14,612 bases of DNA from JBBRTJ01 sp038244535. Lineage in GTDB: Bacteria > Actinomycetota > Acidimicrobiia > Acidimicrobiales > Ilumatobacteraceae. The notes under the pieces are model-generated. The model made no database searches. It was not told where the DNA came from and saw nothing but the letters and a program-made list of their open reading frames with translations. This document shows positions 7,533 through 13,323 of the stretch, one piece after another. Location: assembly GCA_038244535.1 (NCBI GenBank), contig JBBRTJ010000092.1:1-14612 (forward strand). The letters run 5' to 3'. Position 1 is the stretch's first letter, and each line of letters opens with the position of its first letter. The translations under genes and the position numbers were made by a program.

Positions 7533-7554
7533 CCCGTCGGGCTCGACCGACGGG
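7533..7554 (-). promoter_or_regulatory. Hairpin in the infC-rpmI spacer
   Basis: CCCGTCGG (7533-7540) and CCGACGGG (7547-7554) form a perfect 8-bp stem with a 6-base loop, 27 bases before the rpmI start. A second GC stem (CGGCG/CGCCG, about 7558-7571) lies just upstream. In E. coli the mRNA just before rpmI is where L20 binds to repress rpmI-rplT; a similar role here is inferred from position only. Confidence 0.45.
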
Positions 7555-7576
7555 GCGGCGGCGGTGCCGCCGATGT

Positions 7577-8326
7577 TCAACTCGGGGCTGGGGCCGCAAC
7601 CTCAGTGGCCGCAACCTCAGTGGCCGGAGCCTCAGTAACCGGAGCCTCAGTAACCGGAGCCTCAGTAACCGGATCCTCAGTGACCGGATCCTCAGTAACC
7701 GGAGCCTCAGTAACCGGAGCCTCAATCGCATCTGTTGCCGGAGCCTCAGGCTCGGCGGTCGGACCTGAGACGTCGGGTCGGACTGTCTTGACTTGAGGCT
7801 TGGGCTTCTTGTCGGGAGCGAGCACCATGATCATGTTGCGACCGTCGATCTTCGGGGCCGCTTCGATCTTGCCCTCGCCGGCCACTTCCTCGGCCACGTG
7901 GGTGAGGATCTTCATGCCGAGCTCGGGGTGTTGCAGTTCCCGACCGCGGAACATGATGGTGACCTTCACCTTGTGACCTTCGCTCAGGAACTCGGCGATC
8001 TTGCGAGTCTTGGTGTCGAAGTCCCCCGTCCCGATCTTGGGGCGGTACTTCATCTCCTTGATGGAGACGTTGGAACTCTTCCTCCGTGACTCTTTGGCCC
8101 GCTGCGCCTCTTCGTACTTGTACTTCCCGTAGTCCATGATGCGACACACGGGCGGGTTGGCGAGCGGCGCCACTTCGACAAGATCGAGATCTTGCTCTCG
8201 GGCGAGCTGCAGGGCCTCCGGCAGCGGCTTGATGCCGATCTGCTGGCCATCGGCTCCGACGAGACGGACCTCACGGGCCCGGATCCGATCGTTGATCCGA
8301 GGTTCGGTGGTGGTGGGCGTTGCTAT
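7577..8326 (-). CDS. infC: Translation initiation factor IF-3 with non-canonical ATA start and repeat tail
   Basis: IF3 binds the 30S subunit, keeps 50S away, and checks the start codon and initiator tRNA. From ATA at 8326 the protein has 249 residues: EPRINDRIRAREVRLVGADG begins the N-domain, QDLDLVEVAPLANPPVCRIM the conserved linker region, YGKYKYEEAQRAKESR the interdomain helix, and the C-domain runs to about 178 (VKVTIMFRGREL, IDGRNMIMVLAP). Residues 179-249 are a Pro/Ala/Thr/Glu tail with APVTE repeats. An in-frame TGA at 8335-8333 limits the start to codons after it; ATA is the only near-cognate codon there with the IND block intact, and GGAG (8339-8336) sits 9 bases before it. GTG at 8173 would delete the N-domain. 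Rare AUN starts in infC are known to give IF3 autoregulation. Identity is certain; the start is inferred. Confidence 0.93.
   Translation of the reverse strand: MATPTTTEPRINDRIRAREVRLVGADGQQIGIKPLPEALQLAREQDLDLVEVAPLANPPVCRIMDYGKYKYEEAQRAKESRRKSSNVSIKEMKYRPKIGTGDFDTKTRKIAEFLSEGHKVKVTIMFRGRELQHPELGMKILTHVAEEVAGEGKIEAAPKIDGRNMIMVLAPDKKPKPQVKTVRPDVSGPTAEPEAPATDAIEAPVTEAPVTEDPVTEDPVTEAPVTEAPVTEAPATEVAATEVAAPAPS
7596..7730 (-). repeat. 15-bp tandem repeat (about nine units) encoding the IF3 tail
   Basis: Nine consecutive 15-bp units read on + as GGAGCCTCAGTAACC with variants (GCAACCTCAGTGGCC twice at 7596-7625, GGATCCTCAGTGACC at 7671, GGATCCTCAGTAACC at 7686, and a degenerate last unit at 7716-7730). 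Four units match the consensus exactly (7626, 7641, 7656, 7701). On the coding strand each unit encodes APVTE or a near variant. There are no spacers, so this is a coding minisatellite. Confidence 0.93.
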
Positions 8327-8332
8327 GGGAGC

Positions 8333-8353
8333 TCACTCCGGCTCAATGGGCAT
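8333..8353 (-). other. Mini-ORF MPIEPE in front of infC
   Basis: ATG at 8353, six codons, then TGA at 8335-8333, in the same frame as infC and 6 bases before its ATA. A purine-rich GGGAGGAG abuts the ATG directly, too close to be a good ribosome binding site for it. Either a leader peptide or remains of an older infC start. Confidence 0.3.
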
Positions 8354-8374
8354 CTCCTCCCGTGGACGACAAAT

Positions 8375-8398
8375 GGGCGCCGGCAGAAGCCGACGCCC
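8375..8398 (-). promoter_or_regulatory. Leader hairpin upstream of infC, candidate attenuator
   Basis: In minus-strand RNA, GGGCGUCGGC (8398-8389) pairs with GCCGGCGCCC (8384-8375): 10 pairs including one U-G, with a UUCU loop, followed by AUUUGU. It ends about 48 bases before the infC ATA. The shape resembles an intrinsic terminator with a short U-stretch. Function inferred. Confidence 0.5.
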
Positions 8399-8559
8399 GA
8401 GCGGGCCTCAGACGAGGACCGGACCGTTGATCGACCCGGCGCACCAGAGGTGGACGGGTGGGGGCCAGGCCCCGCTTCGTTCGGTTTCCCCCGGGCCAGT
8501 CGACTCGGAGGGGGTGCTCCACGCTTGCCCAGCAGGCCGGACCGTTCGTGGTGCGCCGA

Positions 8560-8565
8560 TAGGGT
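8560..8565 (+). promoter_or_regulatory. -10 box (TAGGGT) placed for a leaderless DUF1844 transcript
   Basis: TAGGGT fits the actinobacterial TANNNT -10 pattern and lies exactly 7 bases before the GTG at 8573, so the mRNA would begin at or next to the start codon. No clear -35 is visible and no Shine-Dalgarno precedes the GTG. Confidence 0.5.
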
Positions 8566-8566
8566 A
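8561..8566 (-). promoter_or_regulatory. Candidate -10 box (TACCCT) for the infC operon
   Basis: TACCCT on the minus strand overlaps the + strand TAGGGT by five bases. A TGTCCA 18 bases upstream is a poor -35 match. It is the best TANNNT match I found in the gap for the infC direction, but other starts are possible. Confidence 0.3.
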
Positions 8567-8572
8567 CCCCAG

Positions 8573-8968
8573 GTGAGCAGCTTGTGGACACCCGGCGGCG
8601 AACGCGCCACTACCGCGCCGGCCGATCAGGGACCTGACCCCGACGACGAGCCGTTCGATGACCTCGACGCCCTCGATCCCGATGAGATCGCCGCCGTTCA
8701 GGCCGAGATGGCCGAGGCCCGCCGCCAACTGGTGTCGGTGCCCGCCGAGCAGGTAGTGGCCAACCACGCCATCGGGCTGTACGAGCTCGGGGCGATCCAT
8801 CTGAGCCAGAGCCCGGCCAACCTTGTGGCAGCGGCGCTGGCGATCGACGCCATGGGGGCGCTCGTCGAGGGCCTCGGCGAGCGGCTGGGCGAGGCCGCCC
8901 CCACCCTGACCGAGGCCCTCCACCAGATCCGCCTGGCCTTCGTGCAAGTCAGGGCGTCACAGGTCTGA
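8573..8968 (+). CDS. DUF1844-like small protein divergent from infC
   Basis: A 131-residue soluble protein. The first 55 or so residues are low-complexity and acidic (DPDDEPFDDLDALDPDEIAA). The rest is helical: VPAEQVVANHAIGLYELGAI, then LVAAALAIDAMGALVEGLGE and LTEALHQIRLAFVQVRASQV. The helical part resembles DUF1844, a family of unknown function found near infC in other actinobacteria; that link rests on memory. Start: GTG at 8573, directly after a -10-like TAGGGT, so a leaderless mRNA is likely. The frame is open upstream to 8192, but that part is antisense to infC and its leader. It overlaps the convergent cold-shock gene by 20 bases. Confidence 0.75.
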   Translation: MSSLWTPGGERATTAPADQGPDPDDEPFDDLDALDPDEIAAVQAEMAEARRQLVSVPAEQVVANHAIGLYELGAIHLSQSPANLVAAALAIDAMGALVEGLGERLGEAAPTLTEALHQIRLAFVQVRASQV

Positions 8969-9158
8969 CGTCGGTCGCCTCGTAGCGGCCGAGACGGGCC
9001 AGCGGAGCAAAGACCACCTCACGACCCACGGCGATGGTCCGGGTGCCATCGGCGATCTGGGTGCAGTGCACGAACCACCGCTCCCCCGAGGCGGTGACGA
9101 TCTCGCCGTAGCCCTGGTGGTCGTCGAAGGCGGCGACCGTGCCCCGATGCTCGACCAT
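8949..9158 (-). CDS. Small divergent cold-shock-domain protein
   Basis: A 69-residue, single-domain protein of the cold-shock (OB-fold) type, expected to bind single-stranded RNA or DNA. The pattern GTVAAFDDHQGYGEIVTASGE matches strands 1-2 with a changed RNP1 (QGYGEI instead of KGFGFI). WFVHCTQI is RNP2-like, and AVGREVVFAP matches the later GxxVxF segment. The loss of basic and aromatic residues in RNP1 makes it divergent from typical CspA-type proteins, so its nucleic-acid affinity may differ. Start: ATG at 9158 shares its A with the hisG stop (TGATG), so it is probably translated by coupling. Its 3' end overlaps the DUF1844-like gene. Confidence 0.8.
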   Translation of the reverse strand: MVEHRGTVAAFDDHQGYGEIVTASGERWFVHCTQIADGTRTIAVGREVVFAPLARLGRYEATDVRPVTP

Positions 9159-10036
9159 CAGTGCACGATCTTGGACAGTGGGAGCTCGAGCAGGTCGCTC
9201 GCTCCGGCGTCCTTGAGCTCGGGGATGAGCCGGTTGATCTGGCTCTTGGCCACCACCGTCTCGATCGCGTAGCCACCGTCGGGGCCGAACAGCTGCGACA
9301 CCGTCGGGCTCTTGAGCGCCGGCAGCAGCGCGATGACCCGATCGAAGTCGGCGGCGCCGACGTTGAGCTTCACGAGCACCTTGCCCCGGGCCTCGAGGGC
9401 TCCGTTCAGCAAGGTCAGGAGCTGGCCCATGGCGTGGCGCTTGACGGCGTCGGCATGGCTGGCAGGGTTGGCGATGAGCTCGGTGTAGCTGACGAGCATC
9501 GTGTCGATGACGCGGAGGCCGGCGGCCCGCAGTGCCCTGCCGGTCTCGGTGATGTCGACGATGCAGTCGGCGATGTCAGGCACCTTGGCCTCGCTGGCGC
9601 CGTACGACAGCCGGATGTCGGCATCGATGCCCCGAGCCGCAAAGTAGCGGCGCGTCAGCTCCGGGTACTCGGTCGAGACCCGAACCCCCTGGGGCAGCTG
9701 AGCGACTTCGGTGACGGGCGAGTCACCGGCAACGGCCACCACGACCTGGATCGGGTTCGAGGTGGCCTTCGAGTACGCCAGCTCGCCCAGCGACACCACA
9801 TCGGCCCCGGTCTCCTCGACCCAGTCACGCCCGGTGATGCCGAGGTCGAACAGCCCCTCGGCCACGTAGGTGGGGATCTCCTGAGGGCGCAGGATGCGCA
9901 CCTCGGCGATGCGGGGATCGTCGATCGTGGCCTTGTAATCGACCGCTGAGGATCGGATGACCGTCAGATCGGCGGCCTCGAACAGGTCGAAGGTCGCCTT
10001 CTCGAGCGATCCCTTGGGCAGGACGAGGCGCAGCAT
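9158..10036 (-). CDS. hisG: ATP phosphoribosyltransferase, long form
   Basis: First enzyme of histidine biosynthesis: ATP plus PRPP gives phosphoribosyl-ATP, with feedback inhibition by histidine. The 292-residue length and the C-terminal ACT-like domain (about 210-285, with GKVLVKLNVGAADFDRVIAL and a final AKSQINRLIPELKDAGA) mark the long HisG form that needs no HisZ. The catalytic part shows MLRLVLPKGSLEKATFDLFE, GLFDLGITGRDWVEE and the PRPP-site DITETGRALRAAGL. Start: ATG at 10036 gives the standard MLRLVLPKGSL N-terminus. There is no ribosome binding site, but TAGCCT lies exactly 7 bases upstream, so a leaderless mRNA is possible. It is 25 bases after mog. No other his gene is in the window; hisE, often next to hisG in actinobacteria, is absent. 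Confidence 0.97.
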   Translation of the reverse strand: MLRLVLPKGSLEKATFDLFEAADLTVIRSSAVDYKATIDDPRIAEVRILRPQEIPTYVAEGLFDLGITGRDWVEETGADVVSLGELAYSKATSNPIQVVVAVAGDSPVTEVAQLPQGVRVSTEYPELTRRYFAARGIDADIRLSYGASEAKVPDIADCIVDITETGRALRAAGLRVIDTMLVSYTELIANPASHADAVKRHAMGQLLTLLNGALEARGKVLVKLNVGAADFDRVIALLPALKSPTVSQLFGPDGGYAIETVVAKSQINRLIPELKDAGASDLLELPLSKIVH

Positions 10037-10043
10037 TCGGGCG

Positions 10044-10049
10044 AGGCTA
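10044..10049 (-). promoter_or_regulatory. -10 box (TAGCCT) placed for a leaderless hisG transcript
   Basis: TAGCCT, a TANNNT match, ends 7 bases before the hisG ATG. No Shine-Dalgarno is present and the -35 region is not recognisable. It lies in the 25-base mog-hisG gap, so hisG may have its own promoter as well as read-through. Confidence 0.5.
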
Positions 10050-10061
10050 TCGGGCTGGTTC

Positions 10062-10553
10062 TCAGTGGTCCGTCGGGTTGTCGGCCAGGAGCCGAAGGGC
10101 ATGCGGCAGCACGTCGAGCACGGCGCTGAGCTGCTCGACGCAGCCCTTGGGCGAGCCGGGGGTGTTGAGGATGATGGTCTGGCCCCGTACTCCGGCCACG
10201 CCCCGGGAGAGCCGTCCGAGGGGGCTGACGAGGCGCATGGCCTCGGCCAGGCCCGGCGCGTCGCGCTCGATGACGGCCCGGGTGCCCTCGGGAGTGAGGT
10301 CTCGGGGCGCGTAGCCGGTGCCGCCGGTGGACACGACGACGCCGGCGAACCCGTCGGTGAGTGCAACGAGGGCATGGCGGACCGTGTCGACCCCGTCGGC
10401 GACGACGCGGTGGTCAACCACCGCGAACCCTGCGGCGGTGAGCTGCTCGACGAGGGCCACCCCGGATCGATCCTCACGCGTGCCGTGGACCACCCCATCG
10501 GAGACGGTCAGCACCTTGGCCTGAAGTCCTGCGGCTGATCTCGCGTCAGTCAT
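10062..10553 (-). CDS. mog: MogA/MoaB family molybdopterin adenylyltransferase
   Basis: MPT-binding-fold protein that adenylates molybdopterin in molybdenum cofactor synthesis. The 163 residues match the single-domain MogA/MoaB family: KVLTVSDGVVHGTREDRSG at the start, VVSTGGTGYAPRDLTPEGT (the GGTG and RDxTPE substrate-binding signature), APGLAEAMRL, SRGVAGVRGQTIILNTPGSP with the NxPGSPKG block, and a C-terminal helix. Start: ATG at 10553, because the family N-terminus is short and TAACCT lies exactly 7 bases upstream. A GTG at 10595 would add 14 residues without similarity. No other Mo-cofactor gene is in the window, and a role in an unrelated pathway cannot be excluded. The symbol is family-level only; moaB is equally possible. 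Confidence 0.9.
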   Translation of the reverse strand: MTDARSAAGLQAKVLTVSDGVVHGTREDRSGVALVEQLTAAGFAVVDHRVVADGVDTVRHALVALTDGFAGVVVSTGGTGYAPRDLTPEGTRAVIERDAPGLAEAMRLVSPLGRLSRGVAGVRGQTIILNTPGSPKGCVEQLSAVLDVLPHALRLLADNPTDH

Positions 10554-10560
10554 CGCGTGG

Positions 10561-10566
10561 AGGTTA
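10561..10566 (-). promoter_or_regulatory. -10 box (TAACCT) placed for a leaderless mog transcript
   Basis: TAACCT matches TANNNT and lies 7 bases before the ATG at 10553. No Shine-Dalgarno sequence precedes that ATG, which fits leaderless initiation. The -35 region is unclear. Confidence 0.5.
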
Positions 10567-10618
10567 CGCGCGGGCTGGTCTGGCCGGTCGGCCACGGCGT
10601 GCTGTAAGCCGCCCGACT

Positions 10619-10638
10619 GTCAGGACCTGCCTCCTGAC
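10619..10638 (-). terminator. Hairpin after rsmB, candidate terminator
   Basis: GTCAGGA (10619-10625) and TCCTGAC (10632-10638) form a perfect 7-bp stem with a 6-base loop, about 24 bases after the rsmB stop. No U-tract follows. It lies in the 108-base gap between rsmB and mog, separating def-fmt-rsmB from mog-hisG. Confidence 0.5.
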
Positions 10639-10661
10639 GACCTGGCCGAGCTACGAGACCT

Positions 10662-11867
10662 TCAGATGCTGCTCACCGCATGATGGGCATCGGCGGGTCG
10701 ACGGCGCCAGCGGAGCACGACCATGCCGTCGGTGTCGGCGTCGTGTGGCAGCACCAGTGCCGCGCCGCGGCCGAGTGGGCGCCACGGCTGGGCTGGTGGG
10801 GGCAGAACCTCCCAGGTGGCGAGCGAGCCTTGGTCGTGGTCGAGTCCTTCGGCCCGGGTGAGCGTGCAGGCGCTATAGGTGATGGTGCCGCCCGGGCGCA
10901 CCATGCGCTGGGCAGCGAGCAGCAGGTCTCGTTGCAGGTCGACGAGGCGGGCGATGTCGGCCTCTTGGATGCGCCACCGAGCGTCGGGCCGGCGGCGCAG
11001 CGCGCCGAGGCCCGAGCACGGAGCGTCCAGCAGGACGTGATCGAACGCCCCGTCTCGAAACGGCGCTCGGGTGCCGTCGGCGACGACCACACCCAACTGG
11101 GTGCCGGCCAGCCCGAGACGCTTGGCGTTCGCCCTCACCAGTCCACCCCGGTGCTTGTGCAGGTCGACGGCTACCACCCGAGCCCCCCGGCCGGCCAGCG
11201 CGGTGGCCTTCCCACCCGGCGCGGCGCAGAGGTCGAGCACCAGCTCACCCGGCGCACACGGCACGAGGTCGGCCACCCACGCCGACGCCAGGTCCTGCAC
11301 GTAGCCATCGGCCCGCTCGGTAACGGGAGGAGGCTCGTTCATGCGCGCCAGCGCGTCGACGGCATCGATGTCGCCCAGCTCGGAGCGGAGCCGGTCGACG
11401 ATCCAATCGGGGTACGAGAGTCGAGTGGCATCGTCGGGCCACTGCACCGCAGTGGTGGCGACCTTGCGCAGCACGGCGTTGAGGAAGCCCTTGGCGTTGT
11501 TGGGGGCCAGCTCGACGGTCTCGCCCACCGCGGCGTGGGCATCGACCCCGGCGAACGCCAGCTGGTAGGCGCCGAGGCGCAGGAGCGTGCGGACCTCGTC
11601 GGTGGGCGGTCGGGTCAGGAAGCGATCAACGAGGAAGTCGCACGCGCGACGCATCCGGGTGGTGCCGTAGACGAGCTCGGTGACGAAAGCCCGGTCGCGG
11701 GTGTCCAACCCCGATGCGGTCAGCAGCTGGGGCACAAGGAGGTTGGCGTACGCGCCCTCCTGCTCGATGCGCATCAGAGCGTGGTACGCCAACACCCGGC
11801 TGGGCGACGGGCGCCGACGCGGCGCGGGACGAGGCGTGGCCCGGGAACCTGGACGGCGACCCGTCAT
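10662..11867 (-). CDS. rsmB: 16S rRNA (cytosine-967-C5)-methyltransferase RsmB
   Basis: Methylates cytosine 967 (E. coli numbering) of 16S rRNA with S-adenosylmethionine. The 401 residues contain an N-terminal NusB-like RNA-binding domain (about 25-150: SRVLAYHALMRIEQEGAYAN, RDRAFVTELVYGTTRMRRAC, AVGETVELAPNNAKGFLNAV) and a Rossmann methyltransferase domain: SAM motif LDLCAAPGGKATALAGRGA, DHVLLDAPCSGLGALRRRPD with the motif IV cysteine, and ITYSACTLTRAEG with the motif VI cysteine, the two-Cys pattern of RNA m5C enzymes. The first 24 residues are an Arg/Pro-rich extension. Start: ATG at 11867 overlaps the fmt stop as ATGA. It is the last gene of the def-fmt-rsmB chain. Confidence 0.95.
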   Translation of the reverse strand: MTGRRPGSRATPRPAPRRRPSPSRVLAYHALMRIEQEGAYANLLVPQLLTASGLDTRDRAFVTELVYGTTRMRRACDFLVDRFLTRPPTDEVRTLLRLGAYQLAFAGVDAHAAVGETVELAPNNAKGFLNAVLRKVATTAVQWPDDATRLSYPDWIVDRLRSELGDIDAVDALARMNEPPPVTERADGYVQDLASAWVADLVPCAPGELVLDLCAAPGGKATALAGRGARVVAVDLHKHRGGLVRANAKRLGLAGTQLGVVVADGTRAPFRDGAFDHVLLDAPCSGLGALRRRPDARWRIQEADIARLVDLQRDLLLAAQRMVRPGGTITYSACTLTRAEGLDHDQGSLATWEVLPPPAQPWRPLGRGAALVLPHDADTDGMVVLRWRRRPADAHHAVSSI

Positions 11868-12763
11868 GCGCCGAGCCGTTCGTGCGGTTGTGGTCGGGAC
11901 CCGTTGAGCCAGGCCGACGCCGGCATCGCCCCTCTGCCTTCTGGTTGCACCTGCAACAACCTCAACAGACCGTCACCGGTGGTGACCAGGTCACCGAGAA
12001 TGGTGGCGGGCTCGCGCTCGGCCCCGTCTCGTGCTCCACTCGGCTCGGCCGTCAGCACCTTCAGTCGACGGCCTCGAAACGTGGTCGACGCGCCACCGAC
12101 GCGCACCACCCGATCGAGCTCGATTGCGGGTTGCGACCAGTCGAGCACGAGGTCGGCCGGCTCGATCTTCGCCGCGTACGTCGGCTCGCCGTGCTGAGGA
12201 ACAGCAGGCCCGAGACCGTCGCGCAGCGCGTCGACGAGCAGGGTCGTGCCGACCTCGACCAATCGGGCGCGCAGGTCGTCGCCGGTGACCCGATCGGCGA
12301 TGGGCACGGTCGCCTTGCGATACACGCCGCCCGTGTCGAGGCCCTCCTCGACCGCCATGACGCACACCCCGGTCTCGCGGTCCCCGGCGAGCAGCGCCCG
12401 TTCAACCGGTGCCGCCCCCCGCCATCGGGGCAGGAGCGAGAAGTGGAGGTTGACCATGGGGAGCACGGCGAGCACAGGGGGCTTGATGATCTGGCCGAAG
12501 GCCACGACCACGCCCAGGTCGGCGTCGGCGTCGAGCACGTCGTCGACGCGATGCGACACGGGAAGGCCGAGGCGGAGCGCGGCGTGCTTGACCGGGCTCG
12601 GGGAGAGCTCGCTCCCCCGCCCGCGGCGCTTGTCGATCCGGGTGACGACGAGCACCACGTCGAACCCGGCCGCCACCAGGGCCTCGAGCGGCGGCACCGC
12701 CGCCGCCGGGGTGCCGAGGTAGGCGAGGCGCATCGGGTGCGCCGGCGCGGGGGCCAGCGTCAT
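11864..12763 (-). CDS. fmt: Methionyl-tRNA formyltransferase
   Basis: Adds the formyl group from 10-formyl-tetrahydrofolate to initiator Met-tRNA, giving the fMet-tRNA that starts bacterial translation. Motifs: MRLAYLGTP, the region with VVVAFGQIIKPPVL, the catalytic VNLHFSLLPRWRGAAPVERA (Asn and His of the triad), and MAVEEGLDTGGVY with the catalytic Asp. The C-terminal OB-like domain for tRNA spans about 200-299. From ATG 12763 it has 299 residues; ATG 12733 gives 289 and puts the family's usual MRLAYLGTP at the very start. 12763 is preferred because it overlaps the def stop as ATGA; neither has a good ribosome binding site. Neighbour def removes the formyl group later. Confidence 0.95.
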   Translation of the reverse strand: MTLAPAPAHPMRLAYLGTPAAAVPPLEALVAAGFDVVLVVTRIDKRRGRGSELSPSPVKHAALRLGLPVSHRVDDVLDADADLGVVVAFGQIIKPPVLAVLPMVNLHFSLLPRWRGAAPVERALLAGDRETGVCVMAVEEGLDTGGVYRKATVPIADRVTGDDLRARLVEVGTTLLVDALRDGLGPAVPQHGEPTYAAKIEPADLVLDWSQPAIELDRVVRVGGASTTFRGRRLKVLTAEPSGARDGAEREPATILGDLVTTGDGLLRLLQVQPEGRGAMPASAWLNGSRPQPHERLGA

Positions 12764-13302
12764 CCGCGAAGGCGCAGGCGCCGCCTCGCCGGCGTGGCCT
12801 CCACGGCCGGCTCCTCGGCCAGCCGCCGCCATTCACGCAGGGCCTCCCGGCGTTGCTCCGGAGTCATGCGCTCGAACATCAGCACACCGTGGAGGTGATC
12901 GAGCTCGTGCTGGAACAGGCGGGCCTCGAGCTCGTCGGCCTCGATCGACACCTCGTTGCCGTCGAGGTCGACGCCGACCAGGTGCACCTCCTTCGGGCGC
13001 AGGATCTCGACGGACAGGCCCGGGATGGACAGGCACCCCTCGTCGTACAGCCACTCGCCACTCGACTCGACGATGCGCGGGTTGACGAGGACCTTGGGGC
13101 CGGCCTCGTCGCCAAGGTCGTACACGAAGAGCTGCTTCTGCACACCGATCTGCGGAGCCGCCAACCCGAGGCCCGGCGCCTCGTACATGACGTCCAACAT
13201 CTCGTCGACCAGGCGGACGAGCGCGCCGTTGATGTCGGTGATCTCCACCGACTGCGACTTCAGCACCGGGTCCCCGAAGACCCGGATCTCGTGCGCTGCC
13301 AT
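12760..13302 (-). CDS. def: Peptide deformylase
   Basis: Metalloenzyme that removes the formyl group from nascent proteins at the ribosome exit. The 180 residues carry all three family motifs in order: GLGLAAPQIG (motif 1, about 44-53), EGCLSIPG with the metal-binding Cys (motif 2), and FQHELDHLHG with the two metal-binding His and the catalytic Glu (motif 3). The C-terminal 25 or so residues are a basic, Arg-rich extension (TPARRRLRLRG). Start: ATG at 13302, giving MAAHEIRVFGDPVLK, the normal N-terminus. No ribosome binding site; a TAGCCT lies 9 bases upstream. First gene of def-fmt-rsmB, divergent from the methyltransferase gene at 13324. Confidence 0.97.
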   Translation of the reverse strand: MAAHEIRVFGDPVLKSQSVEITDINGALVRLVDEMLDVMYEAPGLGLAAPQIGVQKQLFVYDLGDEAGPKVLVNPRIVESSGEWLYDEGCLSIPGLSVEILRPKEVHLVGVDLDGNEVSIEADELEARLFQHELDHLHGVLMFERMTPEQRREALREWRRLAEEPAVEATPARRRLRLRG

Positions 13303-13323
13303 AGGGATGGCAGGCTACCGGCG
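13303..13323. promoter_or_regulatory. 21-base divergent promoter region between def and the RsmC-like gene
   Basis: Only 21 bases separate the two start codons. On the minus strand TAGCCT (13317-13312) lies 9 bases before the def ATG. On the plus strand CAGGCT (13311-13316), a one-mismatch TANNNT, lies exactly 7 bases before GTG 13324. Both boxes use the same bases. The -35 regions would have to lie within the opposite gene. Confidence 0.45.

Larger units (their letters stand above)
8327..8572. promoter_or_regulatory. Divergent regulatory region and infC leader
   Basis: This 246-base gap separates the infC operon (minus) from the DUF1844-like gene (+) and is the longest gap in the window. 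It holds a strong hairpin near infC (8375-8398), a mini-ORF (8353-8333), GC-rich runs between 8457 and 8515 able to fold further (for example GGGGCCAGGCCCC near 8461), and overlapping candidate -10 boxes around GGGTACCC (8562-8569). If transcription starts near the minus-strand box, the infC leader would be about 230 nt. I see no known riboswitch or T-box. Confidence 0.5.

Noticed and set aside
7596..7730. CRISPR-like array
   Set aside because: Units are directly adjacent with no spacers, 15 bp long and in frame with infC.
7439..7796. + strand frames reading SLSNR or SVTGA repeats
   Set aside because: These are the antisense readings of the infC 15-bp repeat; the infC strand continues a genuine IF3, so the repeats belong to it.
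7577..8173. infC starting at GTG 8173
   Set aside because: This would remove about 51 residues including the conserved INDRIR block and most of the N-domain, which is intact upstream in the same frame.
8955..8970. Terminator between the DUF1844-like and cold-shock genes
   Set aside because: Only 5 bp (CGTCA/TGACG) with a 6-base loop; too weak to call.
10680..12197. 505-codon + strand open frame opposite rsmB and fmt
   Set aside because: Antisense shadow of two well-supported genes and of their stop/start junction; no recognisable domain.
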